Of a stretch of 64,000 nt of DNA, positions 42,340 through 53,982 are shown piece by piece. The DNA comes from Halorarius halobius. GTDB lineage: Archaea > Halobacteriota > Halobacteria > Halobacteriales > Haloarculaceae. The DNA lies in contig NZ_CP101161.1 of the NCBI RefSeq assembly GCF_024298865.1, positions 3,369,227 through 3,433,226 on the forward strand. The letters run 5' to 3'. Every line of letters begins with the position of its first letter. Position 1 is the stretch's first letter. The notes under the pieces were generated by a model that was given only the letters and a program-made list of their open reading frames with translations, was not told where the DNA came from and searched no databases. Made by a program: the position numbers and the translations under genes.

Positions 42340-43107
42340 TCACGCCAGTCCCGAGCGGAACGCGACGTACGCGAGCACCAGCAACACCGCGTTGTACGCG
42401 CCGTGAACGACGGCGTTCACGAGCAGGTTCCCGGTGCGCTCGTAGGCGAACCCGAGCACAAGCGACGTAATGAACAGGCTCGATAGCACCACGAGCTTCC
42501 CCGCCAGCGGGCCGACGAGCGTGAGGTAGTGGATAGCCGCGAACGTCGTGGAGGCGGCGACGACGGCCGGCGTCGCGGACAGCACCTCCCGCATCGTCCC
42601 CTGCACGATGCCGCGGAAGAACAGTTCCTCCATCGGGCCCACGAGCAGAAACGAAAGCACGGCGACCAGAAGCAGGATGTCGGGGTTCGCCTCGCCGGCG
42701 ACGCTCAGCCCGCTCCGCGCCAGCGGTGCACCGAGCGCCACCGCCGACGCCACGACCCCGAAGTACAGCACCAGCACCAGCAGGGAGCCGCCGACCATCC
42801 ACGCGGCGTCACGGAGCGTCGGCCACCGGAGGTTCACGTAGTCGAACGGCAGACCACGGAGTCGCAGATACGCCAGCGTGGCGAGGCCGAACCCGACGAG
42901 TTCGATGAGTAGTAGCTGGACCCCGAGCGCGACGAGCGACGGCAGGGAGACGCCGAGGGCGTCCAGCCCCTCGAAGAACGCGACCGGGACCAGTTGGCTG
43001 AAGCCGAGACCGACGAGCGCGACGACGACGGCGAACCCGACGACCGTCCCAGGACCGCTCAGAGTGCGCCCGGCGACGGTGACCGAAGACCCGGTACGGG
43101 GAGGCAT
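42340..43107 (-). CDS. CPBP family intramembrane glutamic endopeptidase
   Basis: 255 residues, about seven to eight helices. The Abi/CPBP catalytic pattern is complete: Glu160, Glu161 and Arg165 in 'GPMEELFFRGIVQG', His193 in 'FAAIHY', and 'NAVVHGAYNA' with His235. By family it could be a prenyl-protein CAAX-type protease or a membrane protein with a quite different role. The ATG at 43107 follows TATACTTTTG at leaderless spacing. It converges with the membrane kinase, leaving eight bases between stops. Confidence 0.88.
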   Translation of the reverse strand: MPPRTGSSVTVAGRTLSGPGTVVGFAVVVALVGLGFSQLVPVAFFEGLDALGVSLPSLVALGVQLLLIELVGFGLATLAYLRLRGLPFDYVNLRWPTLRDAAWMVGGSLLVLVLYFGVVASAVALGAPLARSGLSVAGEANPDILLLVAVLSFLLVGPMEELFFRGIVQGTMREVLSATPAVVAASTTFAAIHYLTLVGPLAGKLVVLSSLFITSLVLGFAYERTGNLLVNAVVHGAYNAVLLVLAYVAFRSGLA

Positions 43108-43184
43108 GGTTTCCGGACTACGACCCAACGTGACAAAAGTATAACCCATACCGGCGCGCCCCGACTGGGACACGACAGGCCCGC

Positions 43185-46100
43185 TCACTCGCGACGACGG
43201 ACCGCAAGCACCGCCAGCGCGAGCGTCGACACGACGCCGAGTCCACCGAGTCCGCCCGAGGAGCCGGCATCGAGACCGAGCAACCCGGCGGTTGGCGTGT
43301 CCGTCTCCGTCGCTATCGGGGGCGAGAGGCTGTCGGTGGGCGGGAACGTGGCCGTCGCTGTCGTCGTGGGCGATTCCGTCCGGGTCGGGGAACGCGTCGC
43401 CGTGGGAGTGAGCGTCGGCGTAGCGGTCGCCGTGTCGGTGGGCGTCGGAGTCAGCGTGGGCGGCCTCGGGGTGGGCGAGAGGACGGCCGGCGTCGGCGTG
43501 GCCGTCAGCGTCGGCGTTTCGGTCACCGTCGGCGTTTCGGTCACCGTCGGCGTCCCGACGGTACAGACGCCCAGCGTGACCCACACTTCGAGCATGCCGG
43601 TCGCGGTCGTCAGATAGACGCCGACGCCTCCGAGGTCACCGCCCTCGGCGAACACGTCGGCCGTGGCCGGGTCGGCGAGCCACTCGGAGACGACAGCGTC
43701 GGCCACCTCCGCGCTCGTCGCCGGCTGGTCGACGGTAGCGACGTTCTCGACGTAGCCGCCCGCACAGTCCGGGACCGACGATGCACCCGCGAGCCGGTCG
43801 GCTGGCGATTCACCGGCGGCGTTCACCGTGTCGAGAGCCCCCGCGTCCGCCATCGCGGCGCTGTGGGCGCGAGCGACCGAGGCGATGGAGTCGTTGAACG
43901 CCAGCGGAGCGAGCCCCTCGTCGGCCCTGGCATCGTTGACCGCGTCGCCGAGCGACTGCTCTATCGCCTCGGAGTCCACGAGCACCGGCTCCGCCACGGC
44001 GTCGCCGGGGTCGGCCGGATTGTACCAGTGTATCGTCCGCCCGGGGTCGTCGGGGTCCGCGCCGTAGCGTGCCGGGTCCTCGAACCCGGGGTCGGCGCGG
44101 TCGAGCGGGTCGGTGCCGTCGTCGACTTCCTCGCCGTCCGTCAGCGCGTCCCGGTCGCTGTCGGGGAACAGCGGGTCGGTTCCAGCATCGAATTCGGCGC
44201 CGTCGTCCAGTCCGTCCACGTCGGTGTCGGCGAGCGTCGCGTTCGTGCCGACCTCTGCCTCCCGTTCGTCGGACAGTCCGTCACCGTCAGTGTCGACCTG
44301 CCCGACGGCCGCGACGGTGACGACGAACGTCTCGGAGCCGTTGACGAACACGGGGGCACCGGTGTCAGCGGTGCCCGAGAGCGTGTAGTTCCCGGGCGCG
44401 AGTCCCGTGGCCGACGCCGAATCGAACGGGGCGACCGCGAGCGTCACCACGGGTCCGGTCGCGTTCGTGACGTTCACCGTGACGCCAGTCTCCGAGGGGT
44501 TCGACACCGTGAGCGTCGCGTTCTCCACCGTCGCCGTCAGGTTCACCGGTTCGGGCGCCGGCTCTGCGACGCTGAACGCGAACGTCTCGTCGGCGTTGAC
44601 GAGCGCGACCGCCCCGGTATCCGTCTCGGCTGTGAGCGTGTAGTTCCCGGGCGCCAGCGACCGCGAGACGGAGTCGTTCGCGGACACGCCGAACTGCTCG
44701 GTGACAGTCTCGTTCGAGAGGGTCGCCGTCACCGACGTGTTCGCCGGGTTCTCGACGGTCAGCGTGTCGTTCTCGACCGTCGCCGTCAGGTTCACCGGCT
44801 CCGGCGTCGGTTCGCCATCACCGTCGCCGTCACCGGGTGCGACGGCGAACGCGAAGCTCTCGTCGCCGTTGACGAGCGCGGCCTCGCCGGCGTCCGTCTC
44901 AGCCGTGAGCGTGTAGTTCCCGGGCGGGAGGTTCTGGACATCGGTGGCGGTGGCGGGCGGTACCGACAGCGTCTCGACGGTGTCGGTGTCGTTCGACAGC
45001 GTCGCGGTCACGGACTCGTTCGACGGGTTCACCACCGAGAGCGTGTCGTTCGTCACGGTCGCCTCGACGTCCACGGGTTCGGGCTCCTCGCCCTCGCCGG
45101 CCACGGCGAACGCGAACGACTCGTTCCCGTTGACGAGGACCGGCCCGCCCGTCTCGTTGGTCGCGGTCAGCGTGTAGTTGCCGGGAGCGAGCGTGCGCGT
45201 GACCGTCTCGCCGCCGAGTACGTCGAAGCTCTCGGTCGCCGTCTCGTTCGAGAGAGTCGCCGTTACCGACTCGTTCGACGGGTTCTCGACGGTCAGCGTG
45301 TCGTTGACGAGCGAGGCGTTCAGGAACGCGACCGGTTGCGTGGGTCCGGGGTCCGTCACGGCGACGGAGAACGCGAACGTCTCGTCACCGTTGACGAGAA
45401 CGGGAGCGTCGGTCCCGTTCGCGGCCGTGAGCGAGTAGTTGCCCGGCGGCAGGTCCGCGACCGTCTCCGACCCGTTCGGCGGCACGTCGAACGACGCGAC
45501 GACGACCGTCTCGTTTGAGAGGGTCGCCGTGACGCTCTCCGCCGACGGGTTCTCGACGGTCAGCGTGTCGTTCTCGACCGTCGCCGAGAGGTTCGCCGCC
45601 TCGGGTTCCGGCGTCGGCCCGGGGGCGCCCAGGGTGAACGCGAACTCGGGGTCGCCGTTCACGGTCGCCGCGGTGCCGTTCTCGGTCGTCGCCGCCAGCG
45701 AGTAGTTCCCGGGTGCAAGCGCATCGACGGTTCCGTTCTCGCCGGGCGCGAGCGACAGCGATGCGACGACGGTCGTCTCGTTCGACAGGTTGGCGACGAC
45801 CGAGACGTTCGAGGGGTTCTCGACGGTCAGCGTGTCGTTCTCGACCGTCGCCGTCAGGTCGGGCGTCGGTTCCGCGGCCGGTTCGCCGGCCACGGTCACC
45901 TGCAGTTCGGTCTCGTTGTTCAGTTCGAGCGGGTCGCCCGCGTCCGTCTCGGCCGTGAGCGTGTAGTTGCCGGGCGCGAGGTCCTCGACGGCCTCCGTCC
46001 CGTTGGCCGGCACGTCCAGCGTCTCGGTCGCCGTCTCGCCCGCCACCGAGACGTTCGCGGTCGCGTCGTTCGGGTTCGACACCGAGAGCCGGTCGCGCTG

Positions 46101-48581
46101 TTGGACGACCGTGAGGCTCCGGCCCGTGGTCGGACACTCGGCCACGTCGACGGCCAGTTCGGTCTCACCGTCGACCGTGACCGTCGTCCCGTCGCCCGTC
46201 GCCGCGGACAGCGTGTAGTTGCCCGAAGCCGAGACGACGCGCCGACTCTCCCCGGGCCCAACGCCGAGGCTCCGGGACTCCTCGTTGGTGACGTTCAGCA
46301 CGACCGGGACGTCGTTCGGGTTCGTCACGGTGACGCGCTCGCAGTCGACGCTGACGTTCAGCGTCGTCAGCCGCGGCGGGTCGTCCGGGTCGAGTGGATC
46401 GGTGCCGTCCGCGACCTCCTCGCCGTCGAGGAACCCGTCGTCGTCGGTGTCGGGGTCCGTCGAGTTGGTGCCGATGACGCTCTCGTTCATCGTCGAGAGC
46501 CCGTCGTTGTCGGGGTCGATGGTCTCGGGGTCGTTGATGTCGAGCGGGTCCGACCCGTTCTCGACTTCTGCACCGTCTATCAGGCCGTCGTCGTCCGAGT
46601 CGGCGTCGACCGGGTCCGTCCCGAGGTTGAAATCGACGCTGTCGTTCAGTCGGTCGTCGTCGGTGTCGGGGTCGTTGGGGTCGGTGCCGATGGCGAGTTC
46701 CTGTCGGTCGCTGAGGCCGTCGCCGTCAGCGTCCGGTTGCTCGGGGTCGTCGGGGTCCAGCGGGTCGGTTCCCCGTGCGACCTCCTCGCCGTCGGTCAGC
46801 CCGTCGTCGTCCGTGTCGGGGTCGGTCGGGTCCGTGTCCACCTCGACCTCCTCGCCGTCCGCGAGGCCGTCGGCGTCGGTGTCGGAGTTCAGCGGGCTCG
46901 ACCCGTACACGTTCACCTCGTCGCCGTCGTCGACCCCGTCGGCGTCGGTGTCGTTGTCGTTCGGGTCGGTGCCGATGCGCCGCTCCTCGCCGTTCGTCAG
47001 TCCGTCCTCGTCGGGGTCGCGCTCGTTCGGGTCGTTCGGGTCGAGGGGGTCGCTCCCGGCTTCGACTTCCTCGCCGTCGTCGATGCCGTCGAAATCGGTG
47101 TCGGCCCGCGTGGGGTCGGTTCCGAGTTCGACTTCCTCGCCGTCGTCGAGTCCGTCGTCGTCGCTGTCCCGGTCGCGAGGGTCGGTCGACTCGACGAGCA
47201 CCTCGGTGCCGTCGTTCAGACCGTCGCCGTCGGTGTCGACGTCGCGCGGGTCGGTGCTGATGAGCCGCTCCTGGTCGTCGGTCAGGCCGTCCCGGTCGGC
47301 GTCGGCGGAGACGACCTTCCTCTTGCCGTTGGCCCGCGAATCGCGGTACACCTGCCCCGCGTTCTGGTTGCGGTCTTTGACCGCCTTCTTCACCGAGTCG
47401 GCGGCGGCCACCTGCACGACGACCTGAATCTGGACGACGTTGACTATCTGGACCTGCGTCACCTGTCCGAGCACGCCCTCACAGGCACCGCGAGCGGCCG
47501 ACTGGACCTGCGTCACGGAGGCCTGCTGGCTCTGGGAAACCGCGCCGGACGCGGCACCCGTGGCCGCGACCTGTATCTGCTCGATGCTCACTCGCTGGCT
47601 CTGGGAGATGGCACCGTGAGCGCCGCCGTTACTGGCCGCCTGCACCTGCTTCACCGTCGCTTTCTGGCTCTGGGAGACCGCACCTTTCGCCGCGCCGAGC
47701 GCGGCCACCTGCACCTGCTTGACGTTCACCTCCTGTACCTGCTTCAACACCCCCTCCGCGCCGCCACGGGCGGCGCTTCTGGCCTTCGTCCGGTCGCCCT
47801 TGGCGTCGAGTGCACCGTAGGCGGCGCCCTGTGCGGCTTCCTGTATCTTCGGCACGTCCGTCACGCCGTGCTTCTTCGCGCCCGACGCGGCACCCGACGC
47901 CGCCCCCTCCGCGACGAACTGCAACTGTCTCACGTCGACCCGCTGGGCCTGGGCGACGGTGCCGTGGGCCGCGCCGAACGCCGCGGCCTGCACCTGCGAG
48001 ACCGACGCCTGCTGAGACTGGAACAGCGCCCCCGTCACGCTCCCGCCGACGGCCGCCTGCACCTGCTCGACGCTGACGCTCTGGGCCTGTATCAGCGAGC
48101 CGTACGCGCCGCCGAACGCCGCACCCTGGACCTGCTCGACCGACGCCGACTGTCGCTGGACCGCCGCGTCGACCGCTCCGCTTCTCGCCGCCCGTATCTG
48201 CTGTTGGCTCACCTCGACGCCCTGTTGCTGGACGAGTTCGACCGCGGCGTCGACTCCCCGCCGCGCCGCGTCGCGCCGACCGGCCTGACGGGAAAGCGAC
48301 GGCGGTGAACGAATCCTGGGCAGGACCGTCGGCGACGCGAGCGCGGGAGGCCCGGAACTGCCCGGGCCGTCGACAGCGGTCGAGACGCCGGCGACGGCCG
48401 ACAGCGACGCAGGCGTGTCGGCCAGGTACCCCGCGTCGCCCGCCGACACGCCTGTGGTCCCGCTGGCGACGCCGACGCCCGCGACCGCCGCGCTTGAGGC
48501 GACAACTACGGCGAGCACCGCGGCAACTGCTCGTCGTCCCGTTCGTCGATACGCGGGCCGACCGCGGGTGTGTGAGGACAT
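43185..48581 (-). CDS. Giant modular surface protein: QxQ repeats, TSP3-type repeats, eight beta domains, CAP domain, C-terminal anchor
   Basis: 1798 residues. Signal peptide region '[20 protein letters not shown]'. Residues about 118-401 carry a 20-plus-residue repeat built on Q-x-Q pairs and A-A-x-G-A-A-x-G-A, about ten copies. About 424-738 holds DxDxDG calcium-type TSP3 repeats. Eight units of about 85 residues (about 738-1425) contain '[16 protein letters not shown]' and 'APGNYTLTA' with many Asn glycosylation sites. More TSP3-like repeats and '[10 protein letters not shown]' follow. A CAP domain is at about 1531-1675, then a Thr/Pro stalk and a C-terminal helix with RRRE. It ends without a classic PGF motif. 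Probable adhesion or matrix role. Confidence 0.85.
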   Translation of the reverse strand: MSSHTRGRPAYRRTGRRAVAAVLAVVVASSAAVAGVGVASGTTGVSAGDAGYLADTPASLSAVAGVSTAVDGPGSSGPPALASPTVLPRIRSPPSLSRQAGRRDAARRGVDAAVELVQQQGVEVSQQQIRAARSGAVDAAVQRQSASVEQVQGAAFGGAYGSLIQAQSVSVEQVQAAVGGSVTGALFQSQQASVSQVQAAAFGAAHGTVAQAQRVDVRQLQFVAEGAASGAASGAKKHGVTDVPKIQEAAQGAAYGALDAKGDRTKARSAARGGAEGVLKQVQEVNVKQVQVAALGAAKGAVSQSQKATVKQVQAASNGGAHGAISQSQRVSIEQIQVAATGAASGAVSQSQQASVTQVQSAARGACEGVLGQVTQVQIVNVVQIQVVVQVAAADSVKKAVKDRNQNAGQVYRDSRANGKRKVVSADADRDGLTDDQERLISTDPRDVDTDGDGLNDGTEVLVESTDPRDRDSDDDGLDDGEEVELGTDPTRADTDFDGIDDGEEVEAGSDPLDPNDPNERDPDEDGLTNGEERRIGTDPNDNDTDADGVDDGDEVNVYGSSPLNSDTDADGLADGEEVEVDTDPTDPDTDDDGLTDGEEVARGTDPLDPDDPEQPDADGDGLSDRQELAIGTDPNDPDTDDDRLNDSVDFNLGTDPVDADSDDDGLIDGAEVENGSDPLDINDPETIDPDNDGLSTMNESVIGTNSTDPDTDDDGFLDGEEVADGTDPLDPDDPPRLTTLNVSVDCERVTVTNPNDVPVVLNVTNEESRSLGVGPGESRRVVSASGNYTLSAATGDGTTVTVDGETELAVDVAECPTTGRSLTVVQQRDRLSVSNPNDATANVSVAGETATETLDVPANGTEAVEDLAPGNYTLTAETDAGDPLELNNETELQVTVAGEPAAEPTPDLTATVENDTLTVENPSNVSVVANLSNETTVVASLSLAPGENGTVDALAPGNYSLAATTENGTAATVNGDPEFAFTLGAPGPTPEPEAANLSATVENDTLTVENPSAESVTATLSNETVVVASFDVPPNGSETVADLPPGNYSLTAANGTDAPVLVNGDETFAFSVAVTDPGPTQPVAFLNASLVNDTLTVENPSNESVTATLSNETATESFDVLGGETVTRTLAPGNYTLTATNETGGPVLVNGNESFAFAVAGEGEEPEPVDVEATVTNDTLSVVNPSNESVTATLSNDTDTVETLSVPPATATDVQNLPPGNYTLTAETDAGEAALVNGDESFAFAVAPGDGDGDGEPTPEPVNLTATVENDTLTVENPANTSVTATLSNETVTEQFGVSANDSVSRSLAPGNYTLTAETDTGAVALVNADETFAFSVAEPAPEPVNLTATVENATLTVSNPSETGVTVNVTNATGPVVTLAVAPFDSASATGLAPGNYTLSGTADTGAPVFVNGSETFVVTVAAVGQVDTDGDGLSDEREAEVGTNATLADTDVDGLDDGAEFDAGTDPLFPDSDRDALTDGEEVDDGTDPLDRADPGFEDPARYGADPDDPGRTIHWYNPADPGDAVAEPVLVDSEAIEQSLGDAVNDARADEGLAPLAFNDSIASVARAHSAAMADAGALDTVNAAGESPADRLAGASSVPDCAGGYVENVATVDQPATSAEVADAVVSEWLADPATADVFAEGGDLGGVGVYLTTATGMLEVWVTLGVCTVGTPTVTETPTVTETPTLTATPTPAVLSPTPRPPTLTPTPTDTATATPTLTPTATRSPTRTESPTTTATATFPPTDSLSPPIATETDTPTAGLLGLDAGSSGGLGGLGVVSTLALAVLAVRRRE

Positions 48582-48713
48582 GGGTGGCTCTGCGGGGAGT
48601 TTCGACACTGTGAGTTGTTAGCGTGTCTCGCGTTCGGTGTGCAGACCCCGTACATCGTGCGCAGTGCGTCCGGGGCCGCCGTGGGCACAGTCGGACGGTG
48701 GCTCTCGGGGCGA

Positions 48714-49532
48714 CTACTCCACCGGGGTGGCTCTGGCGCGGTAGTCGGCGAACACCTCGTCGGCCCACGCCTCGACGGCGGGGGCCTCGGACTCGACGAG
48801 CGCTTTCATCACCGCATCACCGTTCACGATGCCGAGTTGCACCTCGCCGTCGACCAGACCGAGATAGAACGGGACGCTCCCCGTCACGGCGTAGAGGTCG
48901 AGTTCCTCAGCCGCCTGGAGGTCCTCGAACCGACTCGCGTACGCGGGATTCGACTCGAGTGCCTCGCGCACCGCGGCCCCGAGGACGATACTCCAGTCGA
49001 CGCCGTCGGTCGCCCGGGAGTGGACCGCGTCGACCGTCGCGGGACTGGCCGCGGGGAACAGACCGCGAACCGCCGAGGCCGTCGTCAGTCGGTCGGCGAG
49101 CCGTCGAATCGGTGCGTACGGGTCCGTCGGCGTCCCGACGGTGATGCGGGCGTCGCTCAGCGCCCGAAGGTCGAATCCGAGTTCCTCGCGGGGGAGCCAC
49201 CGTAACACGTCCCGGAGTTCGGCCGCGAGTCCCACCGTCTCGACGAGGTCCCGCAGTTCCTCGGTGACGAGGGCTCCGGCGGGCGTGATGGCGTACTCGA
49301 CGGCGGAGGTGGTTATCCATCCGTGGTCCTCCAGCGCGTCGACGTTCCGGTGGACGGTCGTTCGGGAGGCGTCGACGAGTTCGCGGAGTTCGTCACGCGT
49401 ACAGCCGTCCCGCTCGTACAGCGCCAGCAGGATACGCACGCGGTGGGGCGACCCGACGAGGAGCGCGATTTCGGCGACACGGTCGTCCAGTGGCGAACTC
49501 CCGGCCGTCACCGCTGTGCGTCGGTCCGTCAT
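48714..49532 (-). CDS. Winged-helix regulator (FilR1/DUF1724-type)
   Basis: 272 residues. A winged helix at about residues 12-90 ('LLVGSPHRVRILLALYERDG', 'DASRTTVHRNVDALEDHGW') is followed by a roughly 180-residue ligand domain ending 'NGDAVMKALVESEAPAVEAW'. This arrangement matches the methanogenesis regulator FilR1 family, which is widespread in haloarchaea with unknown ligands. I chose the ATG at 49532. It is divergent from the cobalamin operon, so it is a plausible regulator of it by position only. Confidence 0.78.
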   Translation of the reverse strand: MTDRRTAVTAGSSPLDDRVAEIALLVGSPHRVRILLALYERDGCTRDELRELVDASRTTVHRNVDALEDHGWITTSAVEYAITPAGALVTEELRDLVETVGLAAELRDVLRWLPREELGFDLRALSDARITVGTPTDPYAPIRRLADRLTTASAVRGLFPAASPATVDAVHSRATDGVDWSIVLGAAVREALESNPAYASRFEDLQAAEELDLYAVTGSVPFYLGLVDGEVQLGIVNGDAVMKALVESEAPAVEAWADEVFADYRARATPVE

Positions 49533-49875
49533 CGGTTCCGTCGACCGACTGACGGCGGTGACGCGCAAAAACCGGCGCGTTCGTTCAGCAGGGAAGCCGC
49601 CGGCAACCGGTGTGGAAGCCCCGATTATCCGCCGCGGAACGCCCGAAAGTCCCTCGTACCGAATCCGCGACATCGGCCGTTCTTCCCAGTAACACGCCCT
49701 TGCACCGACACCCGTAGATACCCGGACGCTCACCCCCGACAGGCTACGACGGGGCGGGCCCGCACACGACTGATATCCGTGCCGTCGCCCCCGGTCGACG
49801 ACCCCGGGTCTCCCGGCGGAGACCGCTCCGACCAATTAAAGGTAACTTGTCCTAATGTACCGCCAGTAGGATTCG
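49533..49875. promoter_or_regulatory. 343-base divergent region before the cobalamin operon
   Basis: No gene seen. At its right end, CAATTAAA (49833-49840) is a clear TATA element placing transcription near 49862, 14 bases before the CobT-like ATG. Overlapping it, GGTAACTTGTCCTAATGTACC (49841-49861) has GGTA and TACC arms, a candidate operator. The left part is GC-rich with no promoter signature for the regulator gene except a weak TTTTTG at about 49566. Confidence 0.5.
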
Positions 49876-50910
49876 ATGGCCGAACGACCACCCACGTCCC
49901 CGGCGCCGACGGCCGTGCTCGTCGGCGGGACGACGGAGACGGCGACGATACCGGGCATCAGCGCGGCGGGCGCCGACCCGGGAGTGATGGCCCACACGCC
50001 GAGTGCCGACCTCGAAATCGTCGCGTACGGACGACCCACACGGGCGCCGGTCGTCCCGGTCAGCCCAACCGGCTGTCCGACGCCGGCGGTCGTCAGCCGC
50101 GCGGTCGGTACGGTCTGTGACGTGGAGACGGTCGCCGTCGACGCCGGACTCGCCCGCCCGACGGGTGCACCCACCGTCGACGTCGACGCCGACCCCGGAG
50201 GCGACGTCCGCGATGCCGAGCCGGTGGCCGACGCCCGCGACACGTTCGAAACCGCCCGGGAGTTCGGCGCCTCGCTCCCGGCCGACGAACTGCTCGTCGG
50301 CGAGACGATTCCAGGCGGCACGACGACGGCGCTGGGGGTGCTGACCGTGCTCGGCGAGCGCCGGTCGGTCTCCTCGTCGCTCCCGGACAACCCGCTGGCC
50401 CGAAAACGAGAGGTCGTCGCGACCGGCCTGGACGCCAGCGGACTCGCACCCGGCGACTGCGCCGGCGACCCCGTCGCGGCGGTCCGGCTGATGGGCGACC
50501 CGGTGCTCGCGGCGGTCGCGGGGCTCGCCGAGGGGGCGACAGCGTCGGGAACGGCGGTGACGCTCGCCGGTGGGACCCAGTTGGCGGCCGCGGCGGCGCT
50601 TGCTCGCCACGCCGGCGTCGGCGCGTCCCTGGAGCTAGCGACCACGTCGTTCGTCGCGGGCGACCCCTCCGCGGAGATGCGGGCGCTCGCGGCCGACCTC
50701 GACCTCGCGCTCACGGTGACGGACCCCGGGTTCGACGGCCACGACCATCCAGCGACCGACGGCTTCGTCCGCGGCGAGGCGAAGGAGGGCGTCGGGATGG
50801 GCGGCCTGCTGGCGCTTGCGGACCGCGCCGGCGTCCCGATGGCCGACGTCCGGGACCGCACCGTCGCCGTCTACGACCGACTGCTCGCGACTGCCGACAC
50901 ACAGCCATGA
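49876..50910 (+). CDS. CobT-like nicotinate mononucleotide-dependent phosphoribosyltransferase
   Basis: 344 residues, the archaeal UPF0284/TIGR00303 group of the CobT superfamily. Hallmarks: '[20 protein letters not shown]' at the start, '[19 protein letters not shown]', and the Gly-rich '[16 protein letters not shown]' near the end. Bacterial CobT activates the lower-ligand base as an alpha-ribazole phosphate; the archaeal group is assigned here by homology and context. First gene of an eight-gene operon; its end overlaps cobA by four bases (ATGA). Confidence 0.88.
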   Translation: MAERPPTSPAPTAVLVGGTTETATIPGISAAGADPGVMAHTPSADLEIVAYGRPTRAPVVPVSPTGCPTPAVVSRAVGTVCDVETVAVDAGLARPTGAPTVDVDADPGGDVRDAEPVADARDTFETAREFGASLPADELLVGETIPGGTTTALGVLTVLGERRSVSSSLPDNPLARKREVVATGLDASGLAPGDCAGDPVAAVRLMGDPVLAAVAGLAEGATASGTAVTLAGGTQLAAAAALARHAGVGASLELATTSFVAGDPSAEMRALAADLDLALTVTDPGFDGHDHPATDGFVRGEAKEGVGMGGLLALADRAGVPMADVRDRTVAVYDRLLATADTQP

Positions 50911-51602
50911 CCGACGACACCGACAGCGACGACGCACCGCCGGAGCCGACGCCGCCCGGACGCGGCGTGACGCCCGACGCCGAGTCCATCGAGGCGAGCG
51001 CCCCCGAGGCATTCGGCCTCGTACAGGCGTTCTGGGGCGACGGCAAGGGGAAGACGACCGCGGCGCTCGGGATGGCGTTCCGAGCGGCAGGCCACGGCTA
51101 CCGCGTCCACGTCCTCCAGTTCATGAAGGGCGGCGCCGACAGCGTCGAGGCGACCCGCGGCGAGTACAACGCCATCGCCGCCGTCCCCGGCATCTCCTGC
51201 GAGAACACCGGCCACTACGGCTGGCACGCGATGAACGACGGGAGCGACGACGCCGACCACGCCACGGAAGCCCGCGCGGGGTTCGAGCGGGCGGAGGCGC
51301 TGGTCGCGGCCGCCGGGGACACGGACCTGACCGAGCCCCTGCCGCTCGATGGGCCGGCCGACGACGGGATACATATGCTCGTCTGCGACGAACTGCTGTA
51401 CGCCGCCGACCGTGGCCTCGTCTCCCCGGCGGAGGTGGTCGAGTTCGTCGAGTCGAAACCCCCGAACCTCGAACTCGTGCTCACGGGAAGCCACACCGAC
51501 CCGGCGTACCTCCACGACCACGCCGACCTCGTGACGAACGTGCGCAAGGAGAAACACCCCATCGACGCCGGCCAGCGCGCCCGCAAGGGCACCGAGTTCT
51601 GA
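50907..51602 (+). CDS. cobA: Cob(I)alamin adenosyltransferase (CobA/CobO type)
   Basis: 231 residues. The P-loop, GDGKGKT at residues 44-50, is the CobA signature, in the family's unusual orientation. '[20 protein letters not shown]' and '[14 protein letters not shown]'-type motifs complete the fold. It attaches the 5'-deoxyadenosyl group to cobalt in corrinoids. The first 35 residues are an acidic extension, common in haloarchaeal versions. Overlaps neighbours at both ends (ATGA and TGATG). Confidence 0.93.
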   Translation: MTDDTDSDDAPPEPTPPGRGVTPDAESIEASAPEAFGLVQAFWGDGKGKTTAALGMAFRAAGHGYRVHVLQFMKGGADSVEATRGEYNAIAAVPGISCENTGHYGWHAMNDGSDDADHATEARAGFERAEALVAAAGDTDLTEPLPLDGPADDGIHMLVCDELLYAADRGLVSPAEVVEFVESKPPNLELVLTGSHTDPAYLHDHADLVTNVRKEKHPIDAGQRARKGTEF

Positions 51603-53086
51603 TGGCGACGCTGTTGGTCGCCGGTACCGCGAGCCACGTCGGGAAGTCGACCGTCGCGACGGGGCTGTGTCGCCTGCTCGCCGACCGGGGGGTCGCCGTC
51701 GCCCCGTTCAAGGCTCAGAACATGAGCAACAACGCGCGGGCGGTCCCCGCCCGGGACGGCGGCGACGGCGAAATCGGCGTCTCTCAGTGGGTACAGGCAC
51801 GGGCCGCGCGGGTCGCCCCGACGACGGACTGCAACCCGGTCCTGCTGAAGCCACGCGGCGACAGCGAGAGCCAGTTGGTCGTCGACGGTGAGGCCGTCGG
51901 CCACGTCGGCGCCGGCGACTACTACGCCGACCACTGGGAGCGGGCCCGCGAGGCCGCCGCCGCGGCACACGCCCGCCTCGCCGCCGAGTACGACGTGATA
52001 ATCGCGGAGGGCGCGGGGTCGATGGCCGAGCCAAACCTCCGCGAGCGCGACCTGGCGAACGTCGAGACCGCCCGGTTCGCGGACGCCGACATCGTGCTCG
52101 TCGCGGACATCGAGCGGGGCGGGGCGTTCGCCAGCGTCCTCGGCACGCTCGAACTCGCGCCCGACGACCTCGCGGAGCGCGTGGCGGGCGTCGTCGTCAC
52201 GAAGTTCCGGGGCGACGCCGCTCTCCTCGACCCGGCCATCGAGGAGTTGGAAGCCCGGACCGGCGTGCCCGTCCTCGGCGTCGTTCCACACGACGACCCC
52301 GGCCTCCCCGAGGAGGACAGCGTCGCGCTCCCGCCCGTCGGCGAGCGGTCGGTCGTCGGCGACGACGCGCCGCCCGGCCGCACCGTCACGGTCGGCGTCC
52401 CTCGACTGCCGCGGGTCTCGAACGTCGCCGACCTCGACCCGCTCGCGGCCGAACCGGGCGTCAGGGTGGCGTACCTGCCGCTCGACGCGCCGCTCGACGG
52501 CGTCGACGCGATAGTGCTCCCGGGCACGAAAAACACCGTCGACGACCTGCTCGCGGTCCGCGAGGCCGGTCTCGACGACCGCCTCCGGGCGTTCGACGGC
52601 CCGGTCGTCGGCCTCTGTGGCGGCTACCAGATGCTCGGCGAGCGCCTCCGCGGCGCCAGCGAGGAGGGGACCGGCGACGCCGAGACGGTCGAGGGCGTCG
52701 GTCTGCTCCCCGTAGAGACGCACTTCTCGCCGCAGAAACGCGTCGAGCGGGTCACCCGGACGCTGGACGGTGTCGGTCCGCTCGCCGGCGCGAGCGGGAC
52801 CGTCTCGGGCTACGAGATACACGCCGGCGACACGCGGCCGCTGGGGGAGGTGGCCCGGCCGGTCGGCCCGGAGAGTGCGGCCCGGGAGAGCGTCCTCGGC
52901 GCCTACCTCCACGGCCTCTTCGAGAACGCCACCGCACGCGATGCGTTCCTCGACGGCGTGTTCGCCACCGCGGGACGCGAGCGACCCACGGCGAACCCGG
53001 ACCGAGCCGACCCGTACGACGCGGCCGCACGCCTCGTCGCCGAGCACGTCGACCTCGGCCCCCTCGGCCTGGAGGTGGACGCGTGA
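51602..53086 (+). CDS. cobQ: Adenosylcobyric acid synthase, CobQ/CbiP
   Basis: 494 residues. The N-terminal dethiobiotin-synthetase-like half has '[20 protein letters not shown]', '[13 protein letters not shown]' and '[14 protein letters not shown]'. The C-terminal glutamine amidotransferase half has Cys339 in '[13 protein letters not shown]' and a late His in '[13 protein letters not shown]'. It amidates four side chains of adenosylcobyrinic a,c-diamide using glutamine and ATP. Length is the family norm. Start ATG 51602 overlaps the cobA stop, its own stop overlaps cbiB (GTGA). Confidence 0.95.
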   Translation: MATLLVAGTASHVGKSTVATGLCRLLADRGVAVAPFKAQNMSNNARAVPARDGGDGEIGVSQWVQARAARVAPTTDCNPVLLKPRGDSESQLVVDGEAVGHVGAGDYYADHWERAREAAAAAHARLAAEYDVIIAEGAGSMAEPNLRERDLANVETARFADADIVLVADIERGGAFASVLGTLELAPDDLAERVAGVVVTKFRGDAALLDPAIEELEARTGVPVLGVVPHDDPGLPEEDSVALPPVGERSVVGDDAPPGRTVTVGVPRLPRVSNVADLDPLAAEPGVRVAYLPLDAPLDGVDAIVLPGTKNTVDDLLAVREAGLDDRLRAFDGPVVGLCGGYQMLGERLRGASEEGTGDAETVEGVGLLPVETHFSPQKRVERVTRTLDGVGPLAGASGTVSGYEIHAGDTRPLGEVARPVGPESAARESVLGAYLHGLFENATARDAFLDGVFATAGRERPTANPDRADPYDAAARLVAEHVDLGPLGLEVDA

Positions 53087-53982
53087 GCGCCCTCGCCGCC
53101 GGCGCGGTCCTGCTGGCGCTCGCACTCGACGCGCTGGTGGGCGAACCGCCGACGCGGCTCCACCCCGTCGCGTGGTTCGGGCGCGTCGTCGCCCCGCTGG
53201 ACCGCGAGTGGTCGCGGCCGCGGCTGGTCGGCACGCTCGCGGTGCCGCTGGCACTCGCGGCGGGGGCCGCCGTTGGAGGGCTGGTCGGCGTCGCGCTCCG
53301 ACACAGCTTCGCCGCGGCCGCCGTGGTCGCCGGCCTCGCGCTGTTCGCGACGACGAGTCTCCGAATGCTCCTCGCGGAGGCCCGGGGCGTCGTCGCGGCG
53401 AGCGAGGCGGACCCGGCGGCGGCCCGCGACCGACTCCCCGCGCTCGTGGGTCGCGACCCGAGCGCCCTCTCGCCCGCGGAGATACGGAGCGCCGCCGTCG
53501 AGAGCGCGGCCGAGAACCTCGCCGACGGGCTCGTCGCCCCCCTGCTCGCGTTCGCCGTCGGGTCGCTCGTCTCGCTCCCGGTGGCGGCGGGCGCGGCGGT
53601 CGCCGTCAAGGCCGTCAACACCTGCGACTCGATGCTCGGCTACCGGTCGAAGCCCGTCGGCTGGGCGAGTGCCCGCCTCGACGACGTCGTGATGGTCGTC
53701 CCGGCGCGGGTCACCGCGGTCCTGTTGGCCGTCGCCGCGCTGGCACCGGGGGCGCTTCGACGGGCGAGCGACTGGGCGACTGCACCGCCGTCGCCGAACT
53801 CGGGGTGGCCGATGGCGACGCTGGCGGCGACCATCGACCGCCGGCTCTCGAAGCCGGGCGCGTACACGCTCAACGCCGAGGCACCGTTCCCGGACGTCGA
53901 GGCGGCCGAGCGTGGCGTGGCCGTCGTCGCGCGGGCGGGCCTGCTGGCGTACCTGCTCGCGGGGGTGGTCGCGTGGTCGTGA
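53083..53982 (+). CDS. cbiB: Adenosylcobinamide-phosphate synthase CbiB (CobD in aerobic naming)
   Basis: 299 residues and about four to five membrane helices. The family motif set is present: '[19 protein letters not shown]', '[17 protein letters not shown]' and '[17 protein letters not shown]', the acidic and basic residues lining the active site. It joins cobyric acid with (R)-1-aminopropanol phosphate (or threonine-derived aminopropanol) at the membrane. GTG start overlaps the cobQ stop. The aminopropanol phosphate would come from the CobD product three genes on. Confidence 0.92.
   Translation: MSALAAGAVLLALALDALVGEPPTRLHPVAWFGRVVAPLDREWSRPRLVGTLAVPLALAAGAAVGGLVGVALRHSFAAAAVVAGLALFATTSLRMLLAEARGVVAASEADPAAARDRLPALVGRDPSALSPAEIRSAAVESAAENLADGLVAPLLAFAVGSLVSLPVAAGAAVAVKAVNTCDSMLGYRSKPVGWASARLDDVVMVVPARVTAVLLAVAALAPGALRRASDWATAPPSPNSGWPMATLAATIDRRLSKPGAYTLNAEAPFPDVEAAERGVAVVARAGLLAYLLAGVVAWS

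Noticed and set aside
43863..48308. Long open frames on the plus strand opposite the giant surface protein (for example 43863-45518 and 46101-48308)
   Set aside because: They run antisense to a gene with clear domains, have Arg/Gly-rich composition, and arise because GC-rich third positions avoid stop codons on the other strand.
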